A DNA stretch of 33,296 nt from Armatimonadota bacterium (GCA_026419315.1 JANZZQ010000001.1:1-33296), one strand, 5' to 3'. Numbered from the stretch's first letter, positions 9,037 to 17,590 are shown. The notes: generated by a model from the sequence alone, not told the origin. Numbers and translations: made by a program.

Positions 9037-9801
9037 ATGGCAGAGCGAAGGAGAGATGAAACGCAAACCGAGCAAAATTGGTCTTCGGTTTTGCCGCAGC
9101 TGTTGCGTGCCGGGCAAGGGGAGGTAATCTTCAACCTCCTTCCAAGCGCAATCCACGAACTCAATAACGCCCTTAACACTGTCCTTGGGTTTGCCGATTT
9201 GCTTCAAAACGAAACTTCGCTCTCCAAGACCCTAAAGGAAGACCTGAAGACGATAGAGCGGGCTGGAATAAGGGCAAGGGAGCTTCTCGCAATCTTGAGG
9301 GCTTTGGCGAGCGGGGTTTCACCTCAGGTCCAGATTATGCCTGTTGATTTGCCTGAACTTTGCGAGCAAGTGTGCAGTTTGATGGCGGCAGCGTTCCGAA
9401 GAAATCATGTCCGACTCGTCACCGATTATAGCCCCCAAACACCAGTCGTCCTCTCGGATGCTTCTCGGCTTCGTTTCGTGCTCTTGGCGTTACTCCAAAA
9501 CGCCTGCGATGCCATCGGCGCTTCCGGTGAAGGTGGACAAGTCTCAATAAGGACCGGTCAAAACGAATCGGGGCACGCCGTGATTGCCATTGAGAATGAA
9601 GGTTGTGGTCTTCCCCGAGAAATTCAATCAAAACTTTTCAACCCTTTCGTCACCACGAAACCTAAAGGCAAAGGGGCAGGTTTAGGTTTGTTCGTTGCCC
9701 GTCAGTTCATCACTGAACTGCAAGGGGAAATTGAAATCCGAGAAACCGAGTGCGGCACAAGAGTTACAATCGTCCTCCCTTCTCTGTCCCTTCAAACTTG
9801 A
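9037..9801 (+). CDS. Sensorless histidine kinase (HisKA plus HATPase only)
   Basis: A 254-residue soluble protein with no recognisable sensor domain. After a charged N-terminal 30 residues comes a dimerisation helix with His40 in AIHELNNALN, the HxxNN-type context common in NtrB-like and hybrid kinases. The HATPase follows with LLQNACDAIG (N box), ENEGCGLP (G1; the usual DxGxG Asp is replaced by Glu-Asn), FNPFVTTK and GAGLGLFVAR (G2). The altered G1 motif deserves attention but is seen in active kinases. It follows the nucleotidyltransferase by 14 bp and overlaps the 3' end of convergent cysK by about 10 bp. Confidence 0.82.
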   Translation: MAERRRDETQTEQNWSSVLPQLLRAGQGEVIFNLLPSAIHELNNALNTVLGFADLLQNETSLSKTLKEDLKTIERAGIRARELLAILRALASGVSPQVQIMPVDLPELCEQVCSLMAAAFRRNHVRLVTDYSPQTPVVLSDASRLRFVLLALLQNACDAIGASGEGGQVSIRTGQNESGHAVIAIENEGCGLPREIQSKLFNPFVTTKPKGKGAGLGLFVARQFITELQGEIEIRETECGTRVTIVLPSLSLQT

Positions 9802-10793
9802 AACAGAGGTTCCAAAGTGAGGTAGCGCTCACCGGTGTCGGGGAGAACGACGACTATGAGTTGGTCGGGGGAAACTTCTTGTGCGACTTGGACTGCAACA
9901 TGGGCTGCTGCACCAGAAGAAATTCCGACAAATAGCCCTTCCTCTCTCGCAAGCCGTTTCATCATAGCATAAGCTTCCTCGTCTGAAACAGTCCTAACCT
10001 CGTCGATGACCGAAAGGTTGAGAACTTCTGGGACGAAACCTGCGCCAATCCCTTGAATCCGGTGCATTCCGGGCTTTCCTCCCGAAAGGACAGGAGAAGC
10101 TTTCGGTTCAACAGCGATAATGCGCACCGACGGTTTCTTCGCTTTCAAAACCTCACCGACCCCTGTTATCGTTCCTCCCGTCCCCACGCCGGCAACAATT
10201 ATGTCGACAAGCCCATCAGTCTGCTTCCAAATTTCCTCCGCAGTCGTGAGGCGGTGAATTTCTGGATTTGCTGGGTTGGAAAATTGGTAGGGCATGAAGG
10301 CGTTCGGGGTGCTCTTTGCGATTTCCTCGGCTTTGAGAATCGCCCCATACATGCCTTCTGAACCCGGCGTCAACACGACTTCGGCTCCAAGGCTTTCGAG
10401 GATGCGTTGCCTCTCCACGCTCATCGTGTCAGGCATGACAATGATGCATCGGTAACCCTTCGCAGCGCAAACCATAGCAAGACCAATTCCGGTGTTGCCG
10501 CTCGTTGGCTCAACAATGACCGATTTCCCCGGCTCTATCTGCCCAGCTTTTTCCGCCGCCTCAATCATGCTCAAGGCAATTCTGTCTTTTACGCTCGAGC
10601 ACGGATTGAACATTTCCAACTTCGCATATACAGTTGCGGCGTTGGGAGGCACAACGCGGTTGAGTTTAACCATAGGCGTGTCGCCAATGAGTTCGCATAT
10701 GTTGTCGGCAACCTTGTATGCAGGCTTCAGTTTCTTGGCAAGGTTTTTCTTCGCTTCTTTCTTTTTCACTTCAGCGCACCTCAACTTTCCCAT
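9792..10793 (-). CDS. cysK: Cysteine synthase (O-acetylserine sulfhydrylase A type)
   Basis: A PLP enzyme that forms cysteine from O-acetylserine and sulfide. Signatures: ELIGDTPMVKLN at the N-terminus, the PLP lysine in NPCSSVKDRIA (K69 from the chosen start), the substrate loop PTSGNTGIGLA, the phosphate-binding GTGGTITG and the C-terminal LPDTGERYL. I chose the ATG at 10793 because GGGAG lies 6 nt upstream. The frame reaches 10886 (TTG) with a further ATG at 10817, but those residues lack family similarity. Even from 10793 there is a lysine-rich extension of about 20 residues before the conserved core. Its supply of cysteine, and perhaps selenium chemistry, could bear on the selenoproteins nearby, but that link is speculative. 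Confidence 0.93.
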   Translation of the reverse strand: MGKLRCAEVKKKEAKKNLAKKLKPAYKVADNICELIGDTPMVKLNRVVPPNAATVYAKLEMFNPCSSVKDRIALSMIEAAEKAGQIEPGKSVIVEPTSGNTGIGLAMVCAAKGYRCIIVMPDTMSVERQRILESLGAEVVLTPGSEGMYGAILKAEEIAKSTPNAFMPYQFSNPANPEIHRLTTAEEIWKQTDGLVDIIVAGVGTGGTITGVGEVLKAKKPSVRIIAVEPKASPVLSGGKPGMHRIQGIGAGFVPEVLNLSVIDEVRTVSDEEAYAMMKRLAREEGLFVGISSGAAAHVAVQVAQEVSPDQLIVVVLPDTGERYLTLEPLFQV

Positions 10794-10904
10794 TCGCTGC
10801 TCCCGTTTGAAGGGCATCGCCTTTGGAGCGTTGAAATTTTTCCGGTTAGACAAGAGCCCAACCACTTCAAACTTATCAATTGTCAAGGGTGTTCTTCACT
10901 TCGC

Positions 10905-11510
10905 TCAACGAACTCCCCCCATGTCCCACAAAATTTGCTCTTGTTTCGTCAAGGGCATAGGGCCAACTGCGATGTTTTGGGGGGATATGATTAACATTCG
11001 CGCTTTAGGCACAGTGATTACACTCTGCCCAACGGAAACGAAGACGCTCCCTTGATCCACTGAGACTATGACCGTCCCATCGGGTTGGCAGGCGATACTG
11101 AAATGGGCATCCGGTGAACTGACAAGTTGAACTTGCTTGCACTGAACTGGGAGTGGGAACCTCCTCTCCCCAATCGGGGGCGGAGGCGTTCCAATCCAGA
11201 CTCGCCCCTGCCGAAGCGAGAGGGCTCGGGTCGCCAAAAGCTGAATTTCGGTTTCTGGGGCTAACTTAACTCTCGCCTTGTAAGGCATCCACTCCAAAAT
11301 CACTGTGCTCCTTTCTTGAGTGCGAACCGAACTTCCGACGGAAAGTTTGTCATTCACCCTCACTGAACGCTGCATTCCATTTGGCAAGCTGGTTTCAGCA
11401 CTTCCTCGCAGTTCCAACACTTTCAACGAGAACTCCTGTAAAGGTTGGGCAGCGACTAAACCAAGTAACCCAACAACTGCTAACCAAGTTCCCAAACGCA
11501 CCGTTCTCAT
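10905..11510 (-). CDS. Secreted FecR-like domain protein
   Basis: A 201-residue predicted exported protein. The start is ATG at 11510, preceded by GGTGGGAG; the frame extends to 11555. An N-terminal signal peptide (MRTVRLGTWLAVVGLLGLV, then an AQP cleavage region) precedes a beta-rich domain. The pattern of that domain resembles FecR: a VRVNDKLSVGSSVRTQERSTV region, then LAPETEIQLLA, LRQGRVWIG, a repeat of the same type (HFSIA...VDQGSVFVSVG) and SPQNIAVGP. FecR domains elsewhere act in sigma-factor signalling or as cell-envelope beta domains. No FecI-type sigma factor or TonB receptor adjoins it, so regulation is not implied. It lies between purF and cysK on the same strand. Confidence 0.7.
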   Translation of the reverse strand: MRTVRLGTWLAVVGLLGLVAAQPLQEFSLKVLELRGSAETSLPNGMQRSVRVNDKLSVGSSVRTQERSTVILEWMPYKARVKLAPETEIQLLATRALSLRQGRVWIGTPPPPIGERRFPLPVQCKQVQLVSSPDAHFSIACQPDGTVIVSVDQGSVFVSVGQSVITVPKARMLIISPQNIAVGPMPLTKQEQILWDMGGVR

Positions 11511-11591
11511 TGACTCCCACCTCGCTTCCGTGCATCTTGAGTTTTTCTGGCACACGCTAAAGACTCGCTTGAAAGCGAATCAACAACTATC

Positions 11592-13043
11592 TCAAAGGGC
11601 ATGAGCCACTTCAGTCAACTCCTCTTCTTCAAACAAGTGTTTGCTGAGCTTAAGGTGCTGCGGGATGGGGATGGGATATCGACCGTCAAAACAAGCGCTG
11701 CAAAACCTTTCCGCTGGACACCCGACGGCCTCAAACAAACCTTCTATGCTCAAATAGCCGAGACTATCGGCACCGATGTAGCGACGAATTTCTTCAACAT
11801 CAAGTTGGGCAGCAATAAGTTCGCTCCTGGCAGCAGTGTCAATGCCGTAGAAGCAGGGGAAGCGATAAGGCGGTGAACTGATGCGGACATGAATCTCTTT
11901 TGCACCCGCTTCCCTCAGCATCCTGACAATGTTTCTCGTTGTAGTTCCGCGAACAATGCTGTCCTCCACAACGACCACCCTCTTGCCCTCAAGCACTTCA
12001 CGAAGCGGGGTCAATTTAATTCGAACCCCCAACTCTCTTTGCCGTTGGCTTGGTTGGATGAAAGTGCGATGTATGTATCGGTTTTTAATGAAACCTTCCG
12101 CGTATGGGATTTTTGACTCTTCCGCATAGCCCAACGCGGCGGGAGTGCCTGTATCTGGAACTGGGATAACAATGTCGGCGCTAACGGGGTGCTCCTTCGC
12201 AAGAATTTGCCCCATCCTCCTCCTAACCATGTGAACATTTTGGCCGTAAAGGTGAGTGTCAGGGCGGGCAAGGTAAACGAACTCAAAAATGCACAAGGAA
12301 GGTTTGATTACTTCTGCCCAGCGGACGATGTGAAGCCCCTTGTCATCAACGATGACCATTTCACCTGGCTCAACATCCCTCACATAGACGGCACCGACAG
12401 GGTTAAGGGCGCAGGTCTCGGAAGCAATAACCCAATGAGAGCCGTTCAACTTACCTATGACAAGCGGTCGGACACCGTAGGGGTCCCGAACAGCGAAAAG
12501 CTTGTCTGGGGACAAGATAACGAGGGAGAAAGCGCCTCTTAGCTGCTTCATTGCTGCCATGACTGCCCTTTCAAAGTCCAGTTCATCGTGACTTGCGATG
12601 AGTTTCGCTATGATTTCGCTGTCGCTCGTCCCCTCAAAGCGAAACCCTAACCGCTCCAATTCTTGCTTCAACTCAAGTGCATTGACTAAGTTCCCATTGT
12701 GTCCCAACGCAAAGGGGACACCGCGATGAAGTTCCACAAAAGGCTGAGCGTTTGCGATATTAGAAGAGCCCGTCGTGGAATATCGGGTGTGACCGATAGC
12801 GGTGTGACCTTTCAAGGCGGAAAGGATTTCCTCGTCAAAGACCTGCGCAACCAACCCCATCCGCTTGTGAACGCGAATGGTGTTACCGTTGGCAACAGCA
12901 ATACCAGCACTTTCTTGTCCGCGATGTTGCAATGCAAATAGACCGAAGAAAGCAATTCGGGCAACATCGTCGCCCGGCGCGTAAACACCGAAAACGCCGC
13001 ATTCTTCAGGCAAACCCTCGCCCAACAATTCATATCCTGTCAT
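11592..13043 (-). CDS. purF: Amidophosphoribosyltransferase (PRPP amidotransferase)
   Basis: The first enzyme of de novo purine synthesis, making phosphoribosylamine from PRPP and glutamine. The start is ATG at 13043, 10 nt after GGAGG; the 483-residue product begins with a 14-residue propeptide ending in Glu-Glu, followed by the catalytic Cys15 (EECGVFG). Glutaminase features (QHRGQESAGI, GHTRYSTTG, GHNGNLVN) come first. The phosphoribosyltransferase domain follows with VPDTGTPAA and the PRPP loop VVVVEDSIVRGTTT. Four cysteines match the iron-sulfur ligands of the B. subtilis type: one in SLCIFEF, one in PCFYGID and two in FCSACFDG. It is therefore a propeptide-processed, probably oxygen-sensitive [4Fe-4S] form. 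A 312-bp leader separates it from ispH. Confidence 0.95.
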   Translation of the reverse strand: MTGYELLGEGLPEECGVFGVYAPGDDVARIAFFGLFALQHRGQESAGIAVANGNTIRVHKRMGLVAQVFDEEILSALKGHTAIGHTRYSTTGSSNIANAQPFVELHRGVPFALGHNGNLVNALELKQELERLGFRFEGTSDSEIIAKLIASHDELDFERAVMAAMKQLRGAFSLVILSPDKLFAVRDPYGVRPLVIGKLNGSHWVIASETCALNPVGAVYVRDVEPGEMVIVDDKGLHIVRWAEVIKPSLCIFEFVYLARPDTHLYGQNVHMVRRRMGQILAKEHPVSADIVIPVPDTGTPAALGYAEESKIPYAEGFIKNRYIHRTFIQPSQRQRELGVRIKLTPLREVLEGKRVVVVEDSIVRGTTTRNIVRMLREAGAKEIHVRISSPPYRFPCFYGIDTAARSELIAAQLDVEEIRRYIGADSLGYLSIEGLFEAVGCPAERFCSACFDGRYPIPIPQHLKLSKHLFEEEELTEVAHAL

Positions 13044-13355
13044 GATATTTGCGCCTCCAAGTTTTCTGGGCAACTCATTACCGCAGTTTTGTCTTCAGTG
13101 CCGCCTTCCTGCGACTCGATCAAACCGTGAGTTCACAAGCCTCGCGGACCTTCAACCTGCAATCAAATGGTAGCATAACGAAAAAGTTCTTGACAGGCAC
13201 ACTCCAACACTCTCAAGGTTTGTTTCCGAAGCGCGCGAAAGAAAAGCCTTTAGCTCGCCAAAGTTTGCTTTCCCAAAACGAAAGTTTCACTGAGAGGGTG
13301 GCTCTTGAGCGACCGAGAAAAATCGGCTCAACAAAGGTTCGCCTTCCAAAACGGT
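13044..13355. other. Non-coding gap upstream of purF
   Basis: No convincing gene on either strand; the plus-strand open frame here is not protein-like. On the minus strand this is the purF leader. A weak -10-like TATGCT occurs about 130 bp before purF, without a good -35. I see no recognisable purine or PRPP riboswitch core and no strong terminator after ispH. Confidence 0.5.
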
Positions 13356-14357
13356 CTACTCGTAATGTGCGGTTGAGTTCAGTTCATTCACTAACTTGGT
13401 TTGCTCTGACAACTCTTTGATTTCCGGTGGCGGGGCGAATTGAACTCTTTCATCCGTCAACTTGAACTCAACGACCTCGGTTGCTCCCAATTCCTGAAGG
13501 CGTTGGATGACTTGTTGGACGAGAATTTCGGGCGCTGATGCCCCCGAAGTGACCCCAACGCTTTCGGCTTCCGCAAGCCATTCAGGTTCAATTTGCTCTG
13601 CACCTTCAATCAAATGGGCGGGGCACCCATGCGAGATTGCAACTTCACGTAGCCTTTGGCTGTTTGAACTGTTCTTAGAACCGATCACGAGAATGACATC
13701 AACTTGCTTTGCCAAAGCCTTGACGGCGTTTTGTCGGTTTTGAGTTGCGTAGCAAATGTCGTTAGTGCGGGGCCCGACAATTTTTGGGAATTTGCGCTTC
13801 AAGGCTGCGACAATTTCAGCGGTGTCATCCACGCTTAAAGTCGTTTGAGTCAAATACGCGACTTTCTCAGGGTCAGGAACTCGCAACCGTTCCACATCAT
13901 CCACGCTTTGCACAAGGTAGGTGCAATGCGGTGCTTCGCCCATCGTCCCTTCAACTTCCTCGTGTCCGGCATGCCCGATCAGGACAATACTGTATCCTTC
14001 CTGAGCGAACTTAATCGCTTCAATGTGGACCTTCGTAACAAGCGGGCAGGTTGCGTCAATGACTCTCAAATTTTTCCGCTTCGCCATCTCCCTGACCGCT
14101 GGTGAGACTCCGTGAGCGCTGAAGATGACAGTTGCACCTTCAGGCACTTCGTCCAACTCGTTGACAAAAATCACGCCCCTTTGTTTCAACCGCTCAACGA
14201 CGAAGCGGTTGTGAACTATCTCCTTACGGACATATATCGGGGGCGGAAGTGACTGAAGCACAATCTCAACTATTTCAATCGCTCTGACAACGCCTGCGCA
14301 GAAGCCTCTAGGTGAAGCCAAAACCACCCGTTTCAATTTCGGCAGCTTGTATGTCAT
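13356..14357 (-). CDS. ispH: 4-hydroxy-3-methylbut-2-enyl diphosphate reductase
   Basis: The last step of the MEP isoprenoid pathway, producing IPP and DMAPP with a [4Fe-4S] cluster. The start is ATG at 14357, 8 nt after GGGGGAG; the open frame runs back into hemX but the extra residues are not family-like. The 333-residue protein shows the three cluster cysteines: Cys20 in SPRGFCAGVVRAI, one in IDATCPLVTKVH and one in NDICYATQNRQ. Catalytic-site motifs include VHNRFVVERL, the FSAHGVSP histidine and the SxN-type GSKNSSNS. A final ESVGVTSGASAPE is typical. It follows hemX by 23 bp on the same strand. A C-terminal extension of about 20 residues is unremarkable. Confidence 0.95.
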   Translation of the reverse strand: MTYKLPKLKRVVLASPRGFCAGVVRAIEIVEIVLQSLPPPIYVRKEIVHNRFVVERLKQRGVIFVNELDEVPEGATVIFSAHGVSPAVREMAKRKNLRVIDATCPLVTKVHIEAIKFAQEGYSIVLIGHAGHEEVEGTMGEAPHCTYLVQSVDDVERLRVPDPEKVAYLTQTTLSVDDTAEIVAALKRKFPKIVGPRTNDICYATQNRQNAVKALAKQVDVILVIGSKNSSNSQRLREVAISHGCPAHLIEGAEQIEPEWLAEAESVGVTSGASAPEILVQQVIQRLQELGATEVVEFKLTDERVQFAPPPEIKELSEQTKLVNELNSTAHYE

Positions 14358-14380
14358 CGGGTCATCTCCCCCGTGCGATT

Positions 14381-15196
14381 TCAAAATTCCCCAGTCGCTA
14401 AAGTATGGCGCACGGCAAAGAATGTGACCAGCAAAGAGATGAACCCAACCACGATAAGCCAGTGCAATATGTATGCTTCCCACTTTCGGACGAAACGGGC
14501 GTGCAAGTAAATGGCGAAAATGCTCCCAGTTAGGATTGAGAAAATAACCTTTGGGTCATCCAAAGCGCTTCGCCCCATCAATCGCGCCCAAAAAACACCG
14601 ACAACCATTCCAAGCGTTAGCATGGGGAAGCCGAGAAGCACCAACTTACTTGTCAACTGTTCGGTTACTTCCAAAGGCGGAAATTTGTCAAGGAGGGCGA
14701 GGGGACGCTTGTTTTTCAAAAGCCACAAAGTGAGCAAGTGAACAACGGCGGTTCCGAAGGAAAACATGAGCATCAAGTAACCGACCATCATCAAGGTGAC
14801 ATGAACGACCAGAATATCGCGCCTTAGTTCTGGCGGCAGTTGTGTTGGCTCTTCAAAGATACCGAAGGTGAGCAAAATCGCTGAAAGCGGGAACAAAATC
14901 CCCAATTGCGCTTCAATCTTCCGAATCCACCATTGCCAGAGCGAGCCTATGGCAATCAGCCATCCGAGAATTACCGCCAGCGTTTCGGGTGTGTCTAATC
15001 TCAAACGATTCACCAAAATGCCTTCAACGAGGTAGAGCAGGTGACAAGTGATGGTGATGAGCGAAATGTAGTTCAGTAAGGGAAGGGGTTGACGCTGAGG
15101 TTTCCACAACCTCAGCAGCACCAAAACCGCTACCAGCAAGTAGCCCAAAATGGAAAACCAGCCCAAAAGAGACCAAACAACTGTCAACAGCGTCAC
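14381..15196 (-). CDS. hemX: HemX/CcsA-like cytochrome c assembly membrane protein
   Basis: An integral membrane protein of about 271 residues with roughly eight hydrophobic segments, of the cytochrome c assembly (CcsA/CcmC/HemX) family. The core FWARLMGRSALDDPKVIFSILTGSIF aligns with the CcsA heme-handling region, but the Trp-rich WWD motif is missing (a GRSALDDPK stretch stands in its place). This favours HemX, a protein that in Bacillus lowers HemA levels, over a true CcsA synthetase. Histidines in VVHVTL and YLHARFVRKW could still bind heme. The start is either GTG at 15196 or TTG at 15187; GAGGTG is 6 nt before the TTG. It is on the same strand as hemA but separated from it by the two selenoprotein genes. 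Confidence 0.78.
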   Translation of the reverse strand: MTLLTVVWSLLGWFSILGYLLVAVLVLLRLWKPQRQPLPLLNYISLITITCHLLYLVEGILVNRLRLDTPETLAVILGWLIAIGSLWQWWIRKIEAQLGILFPLSAILLTFGIFEEPTQLPPELRRDILVVHVTLMMVGYLMLMFSFGTAVVHLLTLWLLKNKRPLALLDKFPPLEVTEQLTSKLVLLGFPMLTLGMVVGVFWARLMGRSALDDPKVIFSILTGSIFAIYLHARFVRKWEAYILHWLIVVGFISLLVTFFAVRHTLATGEF

Positions 15197-15280
15197 CTCG
15201 CCGTCTCGACTTTTTCTTCGGCTTCACCGAAAATTCCTCCAGCAAATAAAACTTTAGGGCACTTCCCCGTAAACTACCAC

Positions 15281-15496
15281 TCAACCAAAAGACCAAAGCC
15301 TTTTGCGGTTTCCAAATCCGAATCGCTCAACAAGTGAACTTCTACCCGTTGCACGGAATGCCAGTTGGACAATTTCGTCAGCGTCGATGGGCACACCGGT
15401 CAGCACACGCGCAGATTTGCGCATCGCAGCGAAGTTGACACCTTCCCTTTCAAGCGCAACGGCGACTGTGTATGTTGCCAGCATTTTTTGAACCAA
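15281..15496 (-). CDS. Possible small hypothetical protein
   Basis: A 71-codon frame from TTG at 15496 (or 67 codons from ATG at 15484, with AAAGG 11 nt upstream). The residue mix is balanced and soluble-looking (EREGVNFAAMRKSARVLTGV), without signal peptide or cysteines. I recognise no family. It lies in a long interval between the selenoprotein operon and hemX on the same strand. It may be chance, part of a frameshifted remnant with the frame just upstream, or a real small gene. Confidence 0.22.
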   Translation of the reverse strand: MVQKMLATYTVAVALEREGVNFAAMRKSARVLTGVPIDADEIVQLAFRATGRSSLVERFGFGNRKRLWSFG

Positions 15497-15825
15497 CCTT
15501 TAAGGCTCATCAAAACGGTTTCTGGCGACCCCAAAGCGTCCTTGAAAGCCACGCCCCACTTTGCCCTCATGATCGCGCTTAATTCGTTCCAGAGCCGAAA
15601 GCCTCTGCGCTACACGGCCCTTACCGGTGAGACCGGCAACTTGATTTTGTCCTCGTTGGTAAACAATCGGCAACTCCAAATTCAGTGCAGTTTTGCTATC
15701 GTGAAGGTAGGTGGGATGCGAAAACTCTTCTTGGCGCGCTTCCCGTTCTCTAACTTGAACAGTGTCAATTCCCGTTTAGGTCACCTAACGCGTGCACAAT
15801 GGGGGTCAAACCTTGTAACAGCCTG

Positions 15826-15846
15826 AACCCAAAAATTTCTTGGGTT
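15826..15846 (-). terminator. Hairpin just after the first TlpA selenoprotein gene
   Basis: AACCCAA (15826-15832) and TTGGGTT (15840-15846) form a 7-bp stem with a 7-nt loop, starting 7 nt after the stop codon of the gene. On the minus strand there is no U-run after the stem, so termination would be weak. On the plus strand it is followed by TT only. Confidence 0.4.
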
Positions 15847-15853
15847 TTGAAAG

Positions 15854-17236
15854 TCATTTTAGCGCTTCCTCGATTGCCCGCTTCATTCCTTCTGGGTCAA
15901 ATCCTGCCTGCAAGTATCGGACTTTGCCCTCCTTGTCAATGACGACATTGGTGGGCACACCCTCAACGCCGTAAAGTTCAGGGGTTTTGTTTTCAGCGTC
16001 AACAAGCACAAGATAGGTCAAATTGTGTTTTTGGACAAACTCCTTTGCGACATTGAACGGTTCCCCTTCTGCCCATATTGCCACCCCGACAACGACAACC
16101 CCTTTGTCCTTGTATGCTTGCCAAAACTCCCTTTCAAGACGCGGAGCCTCCGCGTTGCAAGGTCCTCACCAGTGGGCAAAGAAGTTGAGCACCACCACTT
16201 TGCCTTTCAAGGATGACAAGCGAACTTTTTTGCCATCCAAGCCAGGCAACTCAAAATCGGGCGCTTCTTTGCCGATGAGACGGCTTCGCTGCTCCGCTTG
16301 GCTTAACCTCTGGCGGACAAGTTGAACCAACCTTCGCCACATCTGAATGTGAGGGGTGTAGGGGCTGTCTTTGAATTGCTCTATGAACCCGTTCAACTCC
16401 TTCTCCGCTTCATCGAGATTCCCTTTCGTCGGATTCACCAAGATGGGGACACCGACCTTCTGATGAATTGCCCTAACCGCTCCCAATTCCTTGAGCCTTC
16501 GGTTGAAGTCGTTGCTTTCAATTTTTTGCACGCTTTTGAGGGCGAGTTGCAAAATTGAAACCACTACTTGCCCTTCCCGGATTTGCAGGTGGGTTTCCCT
16601 TTGAATCCGCCTTATCAAGCCAGTTCCTGCTTCAACCCATATTCGGTCAGATGCTTTGGATACCTGCGCACCTCGTGCGGGTTGAAGAACGACAGGGCTT
16701 AACAGCGACCTCTCAACAATGTAGCAATCGCTGCCATCAATCTTCTCCTTTCCAGCAACTTGGTAACGGAATTCACCGAGTAGGTCAGCACGAATGAGGA
16801 TTCGTTCCTTCGCTGTCCAAGAGCTACCTTCCCTCAACTTCTCTGTTGGGAAGAAGTAAACCGGCAACAAGGTTGTGAACTGACCAATGAAACCTGTCGG
16901 CGGTGATTCCGAGAAAAGTTTTTCGATGGGGGTTGCCTCTTCTTCCCCGGAGCCAGTGATGCTGAGAAACCGCAACGCCGCTTCTGGGATCGTTTCCAGT
17001 CCTTCCGGTTGAAAAACCCTAAGGCTGGCCACGGTCGCTGCCTGCTTCTCCACTACCTCTACAACCAGGTCATTAACCGAGACTTTCGCCTTGACCTCTT
17101 GACCGCCGATTTGGAGCTTCGCCTCGCCTTCGTAGCGAAGTTCCAAACTTTTCTGTAGCGGGGATTGGGCAGCAGAGAAGCAAACGGCCAAAATATGGGC
17201 TACAACGACCAGAAAACTAACACACCAACGAAACAT
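15854..17236 (-). CDS. Selenocysteine-containing TlpA/thioredoxin-like protein with N-terminal extracytoplasmic domain (UGA recoded)
   Basis: Read through the UGA at 16168-16166 this is one 460-residue protein with Sec at residue 357. It has a signal peptide (MFRWCVSFLVVVAHILAVCFSAAQS, cut into shorter runs: a Cys-rich hydrophobic segment ending near AAQS), an unrecognised beta-rich domain to about residue 295, then a TlpA/AhpC-TSA-type thioredoxin fold. That fold has APDFELPGLDGKKV, then GKVVVLNFFAHW, UGA, GPCNAEAPRLE, and the cis-Pro loop GVPTNVVID. The UGA sits exactly where the first CxxC cysteine belongs, giving U-G-P-C. The frame continues intact for 101 codons after the UGA to a proper end. 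A hairpin with a GGC loop starts 18 nt past the UGA. The start could also be GTG at 17242; GAGGAGG precedes both. A standard caller would give two fragments (16166-17236 and 15854-16084). It probably acts as an extracytoplasmic thiol-disulfide oxidoreductase. Confidence 0.85.
16139..16155 (-). promoter_or_regulatory. Candidate bacterial SECIS hairpin of selenoprotein 1
   Basis: Downstream of the UGA at 16168-16166, ACGCGGA pairs with UCCGCGU around a GGC loop (7-bp stem). The first loop G is 18 nt after the UGA, inside the usual 16-37 nt window, and the loop starts with G as SelB-type elements do. CCUU and AAGG flanking the stem could extend it across an internal loop. The hairpin lies within coding sequence (codons for A-E-A-P-R), so its pairing is constrained by both roles. 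Confidence 0.7.
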
Positions 17237-17590
17237 AGTCACTTCGCCTCCTCGTTGAAGATTTCGACAACTACAGCGTCAACGATTTTGACGATAGATT
17301 TCGCTGCTGCCAATGGCTGCGTGATTATGTCGCTAACTTCGCGCAAGAGATTTGAACCTCTTAACAACAACACAAACAAAGAGTTGGACAGTAGCCCGAG
17401 CCTTTCTTCGCCACTGTCTTGAGCCCCTTCGCACCTCTCGATTCTTTCGGTTGCAGTCTCAGTCTTGACAACACATCAGGAAAAAGGCACTTGTGGCACC
17501 GATTGCTGGTGGACTTCCTGTCCATCGCACAGTTGAAAGGTGAGGGTGGATAGTTCGGAGTTCGCGTTGTGGGATTTTTGAGCAGCAAAT
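17237..17590. other. Gap between the two selenoprotein genes
   Basis: 354 bp with no recognisable gene. One minus-strand frame is open for about 76 codons up to a TGA at the GTG start option of selenoprotein 1, and its last 35 codons look protein-like (REVSDIITQPLAAAKSIVKI), but it has no ATG. A stem-loop AAGAG/CTCTT at 17345-17362 has an anticodon-like TCA in its loop, but no surrounding tRNA structure. No strong promoter was seen, so whether the two genes share a transcript is unclear. Confidence 0.4.

Larger units (their letters stand above)
15197..15853. other. 657-bp intergenic region with overlapping start-less open frames
   Basis: No recognisable gene. On the minus strand a 91-codon frame (15500-15775) with no ATG or GTG near its beginning is followed 3 nt later, in another frame, by a 71-codon frame (15281-15496). 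Their translations look fairly protein-like (for example SALERIKRDHEGK and VLTGVPIDADEIVQLAFRA), so the region may hold a decayed or divergent gene. I find no tRNA, RNase P RNA, SRP RNA or tmRNA signature. Confidence 0.4.

Noticed and set aside
17345..17362. Anticodon-like TCA loop suggesting a tRNA-Sec (selC)
   Set aside because: The loop has 8 nt, and there is no acceptor stem, long variable arm or T arm around it.
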